This document shows positions 34,001-45,824 of a DNA stretch of 64,000 bases, piece by piece. Below the pieces are notes generated by a model. That model made no database searches. It saw only the letters and a list, made by a program, of their open reading frames with translations, and had not been told where the DNA came from. Origin of the DNA: Seminavis robusta (lineage: Eukaryota; Bacillariophyta; Bacillariophyceae; Naviculales; Naviculaceae); NCBI GenBank assembly GCA_903772945.1, contig CAICTM010000208.1, forward strand, positions 1 to 64,000. Direction: 5' to 3'. Position 1 is the first letter of the stretch, and every line of letters starts with the position of its first letter. The position numbers and the translations under genes were made by a program.

Positions 34001-35905
34001 CAACGAAGCGGCATAGAGTACGTTGTTTTCCTTGCGATTGTTCCTTGATCCAACAAGGGGAATGGTGACCAGCAGCAACACCCACGTGAAGCCAATCAAC
34101 GACTTCCATCCTGAATTGGCTGTTCGATGCACAGGAGAACGAGACTGCCTGGTAAGGTAAGGTCCAGTCCAAACAATGACAGTGATCACAGATATACTTA
34201 CAATTCACACTGTTGCCAACGCTACCCATGGACACATTGATTACACCGAAAATACTCATGCCAGCAAAGAAGACGAGCCAGTTGGCAACGCTGACAAAAG
34301 CTTCGCAAAACATTGCGTCGGCCTGTACGGTAGAGATGACGACAAACAATGAGATCAGCATTGGATGGTGCTGATTACCAATGTCACTTCCTCCGAACTC
34401 ACATTTTCCGTCCAGGGTGAGTTCCATTCATAGGCGACGCCCTCTTCCTCATTACACGTCTCTTCGATGTTCCTGTTGAAATCAATAAAGTAACTGAAGC
34501 CACAGGTAGACAAGGCGAATTATTGAGTGTGTGTCCCGTGTTCTTTTGGCTCGCACAAGGGTCCACCAGCAGCCGTTTGTCTTACGCAAAGTAGGTGATC
34601 ATAATGGTGGAAAACAACATGACCATCAAACCCTTGGACCGATAGGTTCCGGCGGTAATATCAATGGCCGGAAAGGTATTGACCCGATCCAACTCTTCGC
34701 TGACGGCCAATTTGTCACGCAGGGACTGGGCATCCACCTTCACCCTCCATAGTTCGGATGGGCTCCCGGCGTGGGTGGTCGCTTCTTCCTCCCGCTCCTT
34801 CAATTCGGCATCGGTAAAGTATACATCATCAAAGTTGGTGGTCAATCGAGCCTCGTTGCGAATGTCGTAAAGTCGAACGTCGTGCGTTAATGCCTCGGCA
34901 AAGGAGAGCACATTCAACATGGGCGGATTGCTTGTATTTTTGTCAGGCGTATTGTTGTCGTTTTTGGTGGGTTGTTGTTGTTCGTCGTCGTCCTCGCTGT
35001 TGTTGGCTGTTTCTTCCATGCCCATGGCAGCATGGTACATTTCTTGCACCAATCCGCTGTCGGCGGCAAGGTTGACTTCCCCATAGGCAGCCAAGATTCT
35101 CCGGATTAGATCGGGTGTCAATGGCTTGGCTTTGGAATCTCCCGTGACCTGCAATGCAAGTTCATTCAAAAAGTTGGTTAGAAATCAGAGGTGAGATTGC
35201 AAAAACTTCACGTAAGGTCAGTTCAGGCCCGGTTTCAAAAACAAAAAAAGTACATACATCATGTAAAATCATTTTGAGGACATAATCCATCATTCCAGCA
35301 GGTGTGGGCACGAGTCCATCGGTTCGTTTCATTTGCTTGTGTATGGAATGCATGGACATTTGGAGTTGGTCGGTATCGACCACCATTCCCGCGAGAAATT
35401 CCTCTTCGGTGAGTTCTTGCGTATCGGTATCAGCAGCCTTTAAAAAGATGGGGATCAGTAGCATGGCCACCACTTCCATCAGATCCAATACCCCGTCGTC
35501 GTCCTCTGCATCGGCATCGCATCCTCCCAGACCATTCAAAATGGTCTTTCGAACCTTTTCGTCATCCACCATGATCCCGTACCGACTCGACAGGAACAAT
35601 CGAATATCTTCGGCTGAAATCGGTATGGACGATTGAAAGAACAAAAGAAGAATCAAGATGAGATCAAGCAACGATCAGCAGAGCAATCACAGCCAACAAC
35701 TAGACTACCGACCATGCTACCCTTGACTATAGCACAGCACAGCACAATGAAGAAAACAGAACATCCTCATCTTCTCCTCACACTCACCTCGGATGCTGGC
35801 ATCTTTGCGCACCTCTTCAAGATCTGTCTGATGAAGAGCCGACACGTACTCCAGCTCTCGCACATCGGCGGCAGCTCCCACCAACTGCTCAAAGGAGGCA
35901 GCCAT
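31033..35905 (-). CDS. 14-exon multi-pass membrane protein with EF-hand-like N-terminus, unknown function
   Basis: Fourteen exons were placed by hand and keep frame throughout: 35788-35905, 35258-35613, 34586-35148, 34403-34493, 34202-34322, 33117-34119, 32863-33043, 32697-32786, 32268-32621, 32132-32185, 31986-32056, 31809-31908, 31340-31562 and 31033-31247. The product is about 1179 residues. The N-terminal 160 residues include an acidic loop, DADAEDDDGVLDLMEVVAML, like an EF-hand. A hydrophilic part with Asn/Gln/Asp runs follows, then about nine hydrophobic segments in exons 3-9 (for example WVLLLVTIPLVGS and LYLGTIIAFFTALSLAVVF). A long loop between helices carries Asn-X-Ser/Thr sites (NMSL, NATS, NASG). 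The C-terminus has a coiled coil (MELEAEVQRLREELAKV) and two PPSQFLAP repeats. It looks like a Ca-sensitive channel, transporter or receptor, but no family was recognised. The 5' boundary of exon 13 is the least certain; the last two exons could be a separate small gene. Confidence 0.75.
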
Positions 35906-36332
35906 TGTATACTACAAAATGCAAGTAAGTACCAATACTATCTGCTTGTCTCCCTCCTTCCGACAGCAAGGTTTCCGGAATACAATAGCCTAATCAAGAT
36001 TCCCCCTTGGAACGAAGCAGTTTGATTTTTCAACACGATCTTTGAGGGACGAATCCCGTCACGTGCGGTTGGCCTGCACGAGTAAATCCACGTGACCAAA
36101 AATCTGCCATCGTGTTGCAAAACGGACGCTCATTAGCTCCAGCAGGAAGGCGCGCGAGGGCGCAGCGAGGAAGACAAATCCAAGCTCAAATTAGCGTGGA
36201 AGACATCCTTTTCAAGCGAAGATCTCGAGCTATGATAGCTAGCACCCAAACCCGCGACCTCCACATCCCTCTCATCTTCTGTCATCAGCATCATTGCGTG
36301 GCTTCCCTTCTCTACTACGATCTGATAATAGA

Positions 36333-37880
36333 ATGTCAACCGCCACGTCTAATGCTGCTAAAGACAGTGGCGATCGTCGCCCGCTGAAGAAAGCAAAAGG
36401 AGAACGGGAGCCAGAGTCTGAAACTCCAAACTCTGCCGCTGCTGATTTCCTCAACCAAGAGGATGCTTGGGTCAACAACATCTTTCCCTTTCTGGGAATG
36501 GGACACTTTGCCTTTGTGGGAGCTACCAGCAAGAAATTCAATGAGCTATATAAGAAATATTGCGACTCCATAGAAGAAGCACCTTCGGTAATAGTGAGTC
36601 CCCGCCGATTTTCTGGGTTTGACACCACATGTCCAGGAACAGGCATGGATACATACTACGGTACAGCGCTACCTTTTCCAGCGTTTCATGCGCAGAGCAC
36701 TGGCTCAACGATATTTGCAAGAACCGAATGCCGGAACAGTGTGATGTCTTCACAAAAGTTGGAAAAGTTGGAAACTTGGCAGTTGTCCAATGGGCACGCA
36801 AACAGGGATTTCCATGGGATAGCAGAGCTTGCGCCTGGATCTGATTCGATGGCTTCATGAAAATGGTTGCCCATGGGATGTTTCGACATGCAAGTTTGCA
36901 GCTGAGAATGGCCATCTGGAGTGCCTCAGGTTTGCCCATGAAAATGGCTGTCCATGGGATGAATTCACATGCAAACGTGCTGCTGAAAATCGCCATTTGG
37001 AATGCCTCCAGTATCTCCATGACAATTTTTGTCCCTGGAATGTTATGACTGGTTTTCATGCTGCAAGTAACGGCCATCTGGAAATCCTGAAATATATGTA
37101 TGAAAATGGCTGCCCCTGTACGGCATCCACATGTCATGGTGCGGCTGAGAATGGACACTTGGAAATCCTCAAATATTTGCATGAGAACGGCTGCCGCTTG
37201 ATGAGGATGTCATGTCATGCTGCTGCAGAGAATGGACACTTGGAAATCCTCAAATATCTGCATGAGAATGGTTGCCAATGGGATGAAGAGACTTGCATGC
37301 TTGCTGCCGATCAGGGCCATTTTGAAGTCCTAAAGTATGCACATGAAAATGGCTGCCCATGGAATCAACAAACCTGCTCTTGTGCTGCCAGTAATAGCAA
37401 TTTCAAATCTTAAAGTATGCTCATGAGAATGGCTGTCCATGGGATGAATCTACCTGCTATTGTGCTGCTCTCAATGGCCACCTGGAAATCCTCACTTATG
37501 CTCATCAGCATGGCTGTCCATGGGACAAGTCTATAACTACTGATGCTGCTGAACATGGTGAATTGGGGGCCCTGAGGTATTTGCATGAGAATGGCTGTCC
37601 TTGGGATGAAGGTGCAACCATTTGCGCGGTAGAGGAGTCTGAAAATTTTGAGGTACTCAAATACTTGCACGAGAATGGTTGTCCGTGGGATGAACAAACA
37701 GCAAATTCAGCTGTATGGAATGCTTCTGAAAACTTGGAAGTACTCAAATACTTGCACGAGAACGGTTGTCCCTTTGGTGAAGACATAGCAGAAATGCTAG
37801 CGGACGGATCTCCTCTGGAGTCCCATGTTGCAGAATGGTTGAAAGAAAACATATTCCCCGGGCGGATTTTTTTGGGGTGA
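36333..37880 (+). pseudogene. F-box-like/ankyrin-repeat gene, reading frame broken
   Basis: Host gene of the expanded diatom type, with an F-box-like start (WVNNIFPFLGMGHFAFVG) followed by about eleven repeats of about 27 residues of the form LKYLHENGCPWDExTC-AAENGHLEI. Such repeats are ankyrin-like and common in diatoms and giant viruses. The reading frame changes three times: near 36660 (between the F-box part and the first repeats), near 36835 (where a short stretch, perhaps AAENGH, seems lost) and near 37405. All segments remain well conserved, so the damage is recent or due to assembly error. No plausible introns fit the breaks. If intact it would be a substrate adaptor of an SCF ubiquitin ligase, which is inference. 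Ends at TGA 37878-37880. Confidence 0.75.
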
Positions 37881-38666
37881 CTGCCAATATCAAGCTTAGG
37901 CCACCGACCAACATCTGCTGAACTCCATCCTCCATCAGCTCCCCTCTACAGGTAACGGCGCCTGTAGCTAGCTAGCTAAAAGTGGTGGGCTAGTGGCGCT
38001 TTACAGAGGAAGGAACAACCAAAGGTCGGGGTTTCCGTACGTCATGCACGCAGGGAGGTGTTGTGAATGATATACACCCAGTCCACTTTGGGTTAGTTTC
38101 ATAGATACAGTCGTTCCGTAGCCAGGTCGGGTGCAACGAGCGACACCCGACCTACGGCGTAATACGTCTGGAAATTCATCTCTGGCTACCGAGTGGCCTC
38201 TGGAGGTAACATGTGTCACGACTAGTATCTCCATGTCGTATTGGATCAAACGTTGCTCAAGCATGCGTGACGTTATCACGTTCGGTACCTACCGGTAGAC
38301 AGGAAGAGCGATTGAATGAAAGATTGATTGATTCAATCATTCTACGCGGGTCCTCGGCGGAAATCAAAGAGAAAATGCCCCAAAAGCCTGACGCTGCTTC
38401 GAGAGTGTCGCATCTGCAGTCGACTGAAACCATTTGGTACAACCGATGCGGAGTTTGGTATTGTCCCAATGACTGTTTCGTTGCCTACTAGTATCTGGTC
38501 CTTGTTCCGATCCGGACGGAAGCTTGGTGAATTCTTGCTCCGTTGGCGAAATGGCGGGTCTCTTTTTTGCGCGATCATCTTACCGGTGCAGCTTGTCTTC
38601 GCCTCCCTCATTGTTGTGTGCCTCAACACCTTCGCGAGATGTCTCGTGTTTTGATTGAAAGGCGTC
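37881..38666. other. intergenic, no supported gene
   Basis: Lies between the 3' ends of the ankyrin pseudogene and the receptor gene. Contains a CTAGCTAG run (37965-37978) and a TACCGGTAG palindrome near 38290. No coding signal. Confidence 0.5.
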
Positions 38667-41642
38667 TCATGCAGCGTCTTCCTCGAAATGATGTGGCTGT
38701 AAGGTTTCCTCCTTGGTCTCTTCCTCGACTTCTTGTACCGGTAGTAGCCCTTGAGCAGAACCATTTGGGCTGGGGTCCTGTACATCAGTTTCATCGTTCT
38801 CCCCTTCTTCGTCGTGCATCTGAGCAACGGGGAGAAAAGGGCTGACAGAGAGGTAATCTTTTGGATCGTCATTTTTGCCAAATTTGCAATGCTCGACCCC
38901 GTCAGTTTCGACTTTTTGTTCTGCATCGTAGTTTGTATCCCGTTCTCCGATGACCTCATTTTTGTAGTCTGGCGAGGGATTTTCGGTCGCTGCTTCATGC
39001 GGAAGATGATTTTGTAAGGCAATCTGAGCGGACGGATCGAGAAGGTCTCGAGGGTTCTGCGATGAACTCTCTCGTCGCCGGCCAAGGCTTTTTCGAAGAA
39101 TGGCCGCGAAGGAAGACTGCCTGCTGCTGGCGCTGTTTCTCTTGGACACGTTGAACAGCTTCGGTCGCAGATACACCAGGGCATTCATGAAACCTTGCAA
39201 TGGAGCCAAGAAGGCAACTATCAATGTCAGACCAAGTGGGCCATTCACGTCCACCGAAAACAAGTAAACGGAGAACAGGATGGGCCAGGAAATATAAAAC
39301 GCCAGCATGTAACTTATGCATTGCCAAAACACTTGCTTTTCAAGTGTATTGGCGCTCCCAGAGATACTCCATTGGGCCGAGGAGGTAGCTCGTTGTCTCA
39401 CGTTGCAGTACACCTTCAAAAGGCAACAAGTAATGGCGGTGATGGACAACCCAAGCGGTAACACCACAAACACGAGTACTACCCAGACTTCCCCGTCTGG
39501 GAGAGGCTCGACGTGACACGCATAGCCCATCACATTGTAGACTGGCAGACCCCCCAATGCCAACCCTATCCCACACACAAGTGGAACCCCTTGTAGATAC
39601 TTTCGAATCTTGACCAGCTGGAACTCTCTCCAACTGTACACAATGACCAGCACATAGTACACTGCGAGACTGGTAGAATAGAATATGCTCGTAACTCCAA
39701 GCTGGACGAAGAAAGCCTGGGCTGTACAAGAAGCACTATTGCCCGAGGCTTGCTGAATATAGTCTGCCTTGTCCGCGTCGATTGGTATCGTGGCAAAACT
39801 CCAAGCAATGGCTGTCACCATGTCAAAGGTTGCCATTCCCACCAAGAGTTGATGGTAGACCATTTGACGTGTTTTGGGATCTGTGAGGACGTCGAATAGA
39901 ATGTAGGATGCTCCCAGAAACGAGAGAATGGCCGAGACCCGTGCCGTCCAAATGAGGGCCTTCTTCTGACCTTCTGTGGTGGCTCCCAAGTATGCAAAGT
40001 CCTTTTCTGCGGTATCTCTGCCTTCCGGACAGAACTCATTGGGACAGAGGTTGGAGAGGTAGATATCCTCAAAGCAACCAAAATATGACCATCTGATAGT
40101 CCGTGTCCGATTCCATGTCTGGTGGATTATCGCACAGTCCTCGCTTGCAATACCGGTAGCTGTCGGATCTTCAATTCCCAAGACTTCCAACGTGTAAGAT
40201 TGAAAATTGCCAGGTAGTACGGTGGTATGCCTTGTCTCGCAATGATTCGGTCCGGCGCAAAAGTTGGGCGGTGCAATTTTTGGATCTGGGCGACAGGATT
40301 GGGGACACAAGTACAAGACTTCTTTGGCCGCATCGCACAACCAGTTTTCTTCCGCGAGCACCATGGACCGAAATCCCTCGACACCACTGGTGTCGACAAC
40401 GCTCTGAAACAGGAGACGGCATATCTCTTCCAATTCTCCAAAGGAGTAGTTTTGCTGTGTCAGAACAAGCTCTATCATGTTTGTGCTGTTGAGATTTTGT
40501 GGATTGCCGTTTTCTATGGATGGTGGTCTACACGAAGGCCCTTGTCGTGGGTCAAAACAGAGATTTGGTGCACACCAAGCACAACTCGAATAGGCCTGCC
40601 GTGCCAATGGGCACCACTGAGACTCCTCGTCAATTGAGTTAAAGTAATCCAAATGTTGGGATGTATTCAGAGTCGTTTCCAAAGTAGTAAAGTCCCCAAA
40701 CAAGAGAGCTCGCAATTCGAGACACACCGAAACGGGATCACTGTAATTGATTCCCAAATACCCTGTTGGAAGAGGAGGGCGTGATTCATTCTCTGGGATA
40801 ACGACCCCAAGCGGGCCACCTCTTTTGTAAAATGTTTCCACAGCATCTCCCCACTCGGCTGGGTTGAACTCTCGAGAACAAGTTGGTGGATACCGTACTT
40901 CATCCAAACATCCTCCTTGACAATTTTCGGGACACAAATGTGCCACGAGGTGTTGCCGAATACACAAGTCTTGCGATGCGGGTAGATTGTGTCCAAGACC
41001 AGGAATGACGCTTCTGGGAGTGTCAACCAAAGTAGTCTGGAGCTCTTGGCATGTCCTATCAATGTCTTGATCAGATTGCAACCGATGATAGGGTGGATTT
41101 TGATTCATCACAGCATCTTCCCGCGACAATTTTCCTCCGCATGTCGTAATATCCGCATCGATCCCGCATTGAAAGAAGAGACCAATGCCAAAGGTGTAGT
41201 AGAGACTCGGATCGAAGCTTTCTCTTGGTGGACGTTTAGAGGAGCTGCAAAATAGGCAATGCGGGTAGGCAATTTTTGCCTTTTGACACTCCTCACTAGA
41301 ACTTTCTAGAGTGTTCAAGTGTTCTGGATGCTTGGAGGTATTCAGAAAGTCTGGGGAGAAAGGAAAAACTTCTAGGGACAGCCAAAGACAGACCTGTTCA
41401 ATGGAAAAGCTGGCTCCACTTGCAGTAACCAGGGCAGCTGGATCAGGCGGTTCCGGAGGGAGAAAACGTTTGATTCCACACCGAAGATCCTCTGGAAATG
41501 CATCAAAGCAGCCTTGCTTCAGTCTCTGAGCATCACTTGTTAAAGGGACAGTAGCCAGGAAGAACCACAGCCACGGACATAGGAGCCAGAGCGGCCATCC
41601 CGCAATCGAGAAAGGCATTCCTGATTGCGATCCAAGGTCCAA
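38667..41642 (-). CDS. seven-transmembrane receptor with large Cys-rich ectodomain
   Basis: A 991-residue single-exon protein. A signal peptide (LWLLCPWLWFFLATVPLTS) leads into about 530 extracellular residues rich in Cys. At least four related modules carry the pattern C-x2-L-x(25-40)-C-x2-A-x(4-6)-C-x2-C, for example VCLELRALLFGDF with CPLARQAYSSCAWC, and ICRLLFQSVVDTS with CDAAKEVLYLCPQSC. Many Asn-X-Ser/Thr sites occur. Seven hydrophobic helices follow from about residue 565 to 820, ending in LAPLQGFMNALVYLRPK, which resembles helix 7 of the cAMP-receptor-like (class E) group; the GFxNxxVY pattern is shared. The C-terminal tail of 170 residues is acidic and Ser-rich. The ligand is unknown. 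A second in-frame ATG at 41618 is possible. The seven-helix architecture is secure; class is inferred. Confidence 0.85.
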   Translation of the reverse strand: MDLGSQSGMPFSIAGWPLWLLCPWLWFFLATVPLTSDAQRLKQGCFDAFPEDLRCGIKRFLPPEPPDPAALVTASGASFSIEQVCLWLSLEVFPFSPDFLNTSKHPEHLNTLESSSEECQKAKIAYPHCLFCSSSKRPPRESFDPSLYYTFGIGLFFQCGIDADITTCGGKLSREDAVMNQNPPYHRLQSDQDIDRTCQELQTTLVDTPRSVIPGLGHNLPASQDLCIRQHLVAHLCPENCQGGCLDEVRYPPTCSREFNPAEWGDAVETFYKRGGPLGVVIPENESRPPLPTGYLGINYSDPVSVCLELRALLFGDFTTLETTLNTSQHLDYFNSIDEESQWCPLARQAYSSCAWCAPNLCFDPRQGPSCRPPSIENGNPQNLNSTNMIELVLTQQNYSFGELEEICRLLFQSVVDTSGVEGFRSMVLAEENWLCDAAKEVLYLCPQSCRPDPKIAPPNFCAGPNHCETRHTTVLPGNFQSYTLEVLGIEDPTATGIASEDCAIIHQTWNRTRTIRWSYFGCFEDIYLSNLCPNEFCPEGRDTAEKDFAYLGATTEGQKKALIWTARVSAILSFLGASYILFDVLTDPKTRQMVYHQLLVGMATFDMVTAIAWSFATIPIDADKADYIQQASGNSASCTAQAFFVQLGVTSIFYSTSLAVYYVLVIVYSWREFQLVKIRKYLQGVPLVCGIGLALGGLPVYNVMGYACHVEPLPDGEVWVVLVFVVLPLGLSITAITCCLLKVYCNVRQRATSSAQWSISGSANTLEKQVFWQCISYMLAFYISWPILFSVYLFSVDVNGPLGLTLIVAFLAPLQGFMNALVYLRPKLFNVSKRNSASSRQSSFAAILRKSLGRRRESSSQNPRDLLDPSAQIALQNHLPHEAATENPSPDYKNEVIGERDTNYDAEQKVETDGVEHCKFGKNDDPKDYLSVSPFLPVAQMHDEEGENDETDVQDPSPNGSAQGLLPVQEVEEETKEETLQPHHFEEDAA

Positions 41643-42060
41643 AGATCCCTTCTGCGGTCAGCTAATGAGGCGGCCAGGCATGCAGTCTGATTATCTATCC
41701 TTCAAGCTTCAGTAACGGTAGCTGAATGTGTTCTTCCTCCTCGCAGACTTGTGAAGACCGTTGAGCTTGCAAGGAGAGTGCTCTACTAGCTAGCTAGTAC
41801 ACGTGGCTTCATCGATGTTGCCACCGGTACGGTAGCAGCGGACATGGGGATGGCGCGACTTTCGAAAACAACCAGAAGTAAGCCAGTTGAGGCTGCGGAA
41901 ACTTTGCCTGATCAACAAACCAAACCACCCAGAAAGAGGGAAACATCAACCATTATTATTCATATGCCCCCTGGGTCGTCTCCGTTTCCAGTACTAGTTT
42001 AACTTGTCTACTAATACAGGATAATGGTGAATAGAATCGAATGAATCATGTGGCTTATAT

Positions 42061-42630
42061 TTAGGGTTTAGGTTTTGCAAATTTGAAGTCAACGTGTTTA
42101 TGTGAGGTTGTAAAGTTTTGTGTGATAAGTTTAAGTGGAGGGTTGCTCGCTTCCGCTGGGAGGTTGTGTCTTCTTTTTCCTCTGTTTCCCGCTCTTCGTC
42201 GGTACTGGGTATTCGGTAATAGGATTCGTGAGCGAAGTTCGGCAGTTTTCTTCATACCTGTGGATGTGTCATCATTCTGATTATTCGCAGGTGACACTTG
42301 GGCCGACGTGGTTCGTGGAACAGTGGACGGGAGATGACGTTTTTGGTGCATTGGAACTGGAATGGTTTGCGAATAATTTTGGGAGGTCCAGTATTGAGAT
42401 TTGAAAGTGAGGGCACGGGGATTTATACGGGAAGCTACTGTAGGAGACTTACCACCGTTCTCCTGCTGTTGCTTTTCGAGAAGAGTTCCCAAAAAGGCCT
42501 CAAAGTTCATGCCGGGGGGTAGTGCAAAACCATGGGGAAGGGCCAGTGGCAGCTTGAAGGCGAACTGTGGAGTAGAGGTGGGGCGGGGGATGGTGTGCGT
42601 GCGTAGTGGCTCGTAATAATGTTGCGACGG
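42061..42630 (-). other. possible unidentified gene or gene fragment
   Basis: One frame stays open for about 190 codons and includes TPQFAFKLPLALPHGF followed by GMNFEAFLGTLLEKQQQENG, which looks like real protein. Downstream it becomes basic and Ser/Thr/Asn-rich and ends after KHVDFKFAKPKP. GGTAAGT near 42450 could be a splice donor, in which case the basic part would be partly intronic. No start in a good context and no family. Low confidence. Confidence 0.3.
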
Positions 42631-45121
42631 GCACCAGTGATGGCCCGCATGCGACCGAAGTCCGATGCATCCAAGGTTGTTTCGGTGAAATCAACGGACG
42701 TAAGACGTGACGCGGGAGTTGACCACATGCCATTTCAGCTTGTCGACAAATACCTATCGCTATCGATACACAGATGTGAAGCGACTGAGGAAGCTTCGAA
42801 CAGTGCAGTATTCGCTTGGAATCTATGCCAATGAACCCACAATGAGTATAGTTCAGTGTCGTATCCGGTCATATGTCACTTGCCTGTGAGAACTAGGTAG
42901 GGTTCATCCTTCTTTGCCGCGGTCGTACCACGTATTGCATGCCTAGCCGGTTTAAAGGTTCACGATGAACCCACTTCACAGGCCCATTTCTGGGGTCTGG
43001 GATCTGGGGAAACAAACGCCTTCACGCAGTTTGTCCGTCACAGTTCACCTCTGGGGACAATGATAACAAAGCCTCCTTGGCAATACAGCCAAAGTACCTT
43101 TACGGTGGCCTCGTACATAAGGATCCTTTTCCCCATCACAGAATGCGAGTCCACCAAATTATGAAATACCCACTCGCATTCATGTGCTTGTCAGCGAGGC
43201 TTGAACAAAAGCCATCATTGTCTTTGGTTTAACGCCCGTTGACAGGAGTGGTCATTATATTGCAGTCGGTAATGTACATACACCGCGTAGCTTTCTTTCA
43301 ACCAAAGCTCTGAACTTAGAGTGAACATTCCGCGGAACGGGGTATTCTCTCTTCCTTGAGCGTTGCATGCTGATTCTAACAGCGTTGGAACTCACCAGAG
43401 TGAAAGGACCTCTGCTTTGTTGCCGCGGTCCTTTTTCTCTTGCTGTTATACCCGCGGAAATAGGGTTCGCATTGCCCGACGACGGTTCAGTGTTGATGTC
43501 GGGTTTTGGGAAGACATGGTGAGAGAGTCTGAAAAACCTTGAAGTCCGAAAGAGGAGTGAGTGCCATGTTGAAAGCAAACATTGTCAAACAGAAGCAAGT
43601 AAAAGAAATACTTACGTGGCAGGAGAGTGCTGATGGGTGGCTGAAGGTAGAGATGAGGGATGTTTTGAGGTTTTCTGAACATCTTTGTGACTGTTTCAAG
43701 CATGATTCGATGCCCGATACGGAATGGTCTGCATATATACATTTTCAATGCCAAAGAAAGAATATATAGAAAAGCGAGGCGATGTCTTCGCCTGAGTGTA
43801 TTCGTGATACGACTGAGCCGGAGATAGTAGTAGCCTGCCTGCTATTAATCCTATAGTGAATACAGTAACACTTCAGTTCACTCGATATGGACCAGAGGGA
43901 CTTTGCCAGCGGAATTCGTGCACGATACTTTCGCTAGTAATCGCAAGTTTTCGTGGTAAGATTCGATTTGAATTAATTAAGGGACGGTACCGTAGACACA
44001 TGAAAAACACACGTGTGATTGGAGTTGTGTGAAATCCCCAATTGCTGCCGGCAGGGATTTAGGGAATTGAAACCGTGCATATAATGATATTTTATCTTAT
44101 CCACCAGATGAGTAGAGAGGGCCCTCACGATTTTTGATTTTCGGGTATATGTCATCTAAGTGAAAATCACAGCGAGATGTGAGCGGGGCGCGGATGTAAA
44201 TGAAAGACGTGGGATTAACTTAACGATCAACATGACAGATTATGAAACGTGGTGCGACTGGTTTCGCTGAAATGAATAAAGATTTGTCACGCTGTTTTCA
44301 CTGTGTGGTTGGGTGTTGATAGCTTGATTGCCTAGAAGTGAAGTCAGCTGATCTATCGGTAAAATTGGATCGGAGGCATCGAGTGCGCACTTACCTGGCG
44401 GAGTAGATTGTATGCTATGTCGCCATGGGCTTGACATGTCAGAGAGAAGGAGAATGACTAATATGATGTAGACTGAAAAGTTTCTCTTGTCTAATGATCC
44501 ACTCTCATCGTCCGACCATACGAGAGAGGTCAACCATCGTTTTTTCGAACGCAACATCGCATCAAACTCACTCCGCTAGCCAATTACGTGAGGTAAACAA
44601 CCTCCACCTAGTCTCGGCTTGGGTGCAAGTGTGACGAACGAGTTGGGCTATAACCTGCGAACGGAGGCGATGTGCAGTACGATGTAACATGGGATGACAC
44701 AAAAAGAATAAGCTAAAAATTAAAAGGGATTCTACGTCTACCTCGTTCTAGCGAGTCCCGGGAGGTTCACCTCGTGATTGCCAACCACCAGCTGGTTTTG
44801 GCTCCTCTCGCAACCTGTCATCGGTGTTTGGTTGGAAGTCCATTGGCATTTGGCTCTTGCGGGAGTCCTAAAGTGGGAAAGTTGGGCTAAGTAGTTGAAA
44901 GACTCTCCCGGTGTGCACCCAACAAGAGCCTAGTGGGAATGGCCTCCCAAAGTCCAAGAGTGCGATTCTTCGAAAGTAGTTGAAACACTGCCTTAGTCGC
45001 TCTGGTAGAGACCGGCCTCAGTCGACACGATGAGCAGTGACAAGATGTCGCTGTTTTCGTCATGTTGGTTGAATCGACATCTTGTTGTAGTAGTTGCAGC
45101 TGTCATCGTAATAAGTCTTGA

Positions 45122-45824
45122 TTAGTCGAACTTCGGCTTGGCTCCGTTGTTTTTACGGTTGGATCTCCAAGTCGGTAGCCACCACCCAAATCCATGGTCG
45201 TGTTGTCTGCCGAGAAACATGTAGAGATAAGCTTTCACAGCATAAAATCCTCGGATGCTCAAATGATGATTCAACCGATTCTTGCAATCGGAGATGATGT
45301 TGATATCTTTCCTGCACTGTTTTGTCAAGTTCTTTGTCAAGCTGTGCTCGTCGTTGGTTATGTTTCTGAATCCATGAACTGTTGGAACTCTGTCCTCGAG
45401 AGGGTTTCTCCATTCTGCCGCAACCGGTCGGATGGACCTTGAGATGACCCTTGCCACTACCACGTCCGCCAGTTCGAGAGCCCGAGCGTTCACAACGATG
45501 ATGGGAAGGTCTACGTCGAAGCCTTCTGTTCTTGCTCTTTTTCTTCGTGACGCTGTGAGAATCGCATGGAGAAATGGCTTGGTCCTGCGAGCCTCTCGGG
45601 GACTGGGGATGGGGAAGTCGCGACGTTTCAAACTCTCCCCGTTTTCGCCTGCATTGCTGGTTCCAGGTTGTCATTCTCTGATACCCGTAATCCACTCTGA
45701 ATAAAAGATGTTGTTTGCCGCGGCGTTGCTTGGAATTCACAATGATTGCCAAGTCAGAAAGCAGGGTAATCAGATCATGGCTCCAAGACGACAAGGAGGG
45801 CTCCAAACACAGTACCAACAGCAC
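45122..45824 (-). other. overlapping unassigned ORFs
   Basis: Two minus-strand frames are open over the same stretch, for 169 and 223 codons. Neither matches a family. One carries a basic patch (TKKKSKNRRLRRRPSHH), the other LTKNLTKQCRKDIN. Two long overlapping frames suggest skewed composition rather than two genes. At most one could be real. Confidence 0.25.

Noticed and set aside
34403-34493. A suspected frameshift in exon 4 of the multi-pass membrane gene
   Set aside because: Recounting the short G run restored the frame. All 14 exons join in phase.
38342-39184. 280-codon minus-strand ORF overlapping the receptor's 3' end
   Set aside because: It lies on the same strand in another frame over the receptor tail and is basic and low-complexity, as expected of a shadow of the acidic Ser-rich tail.
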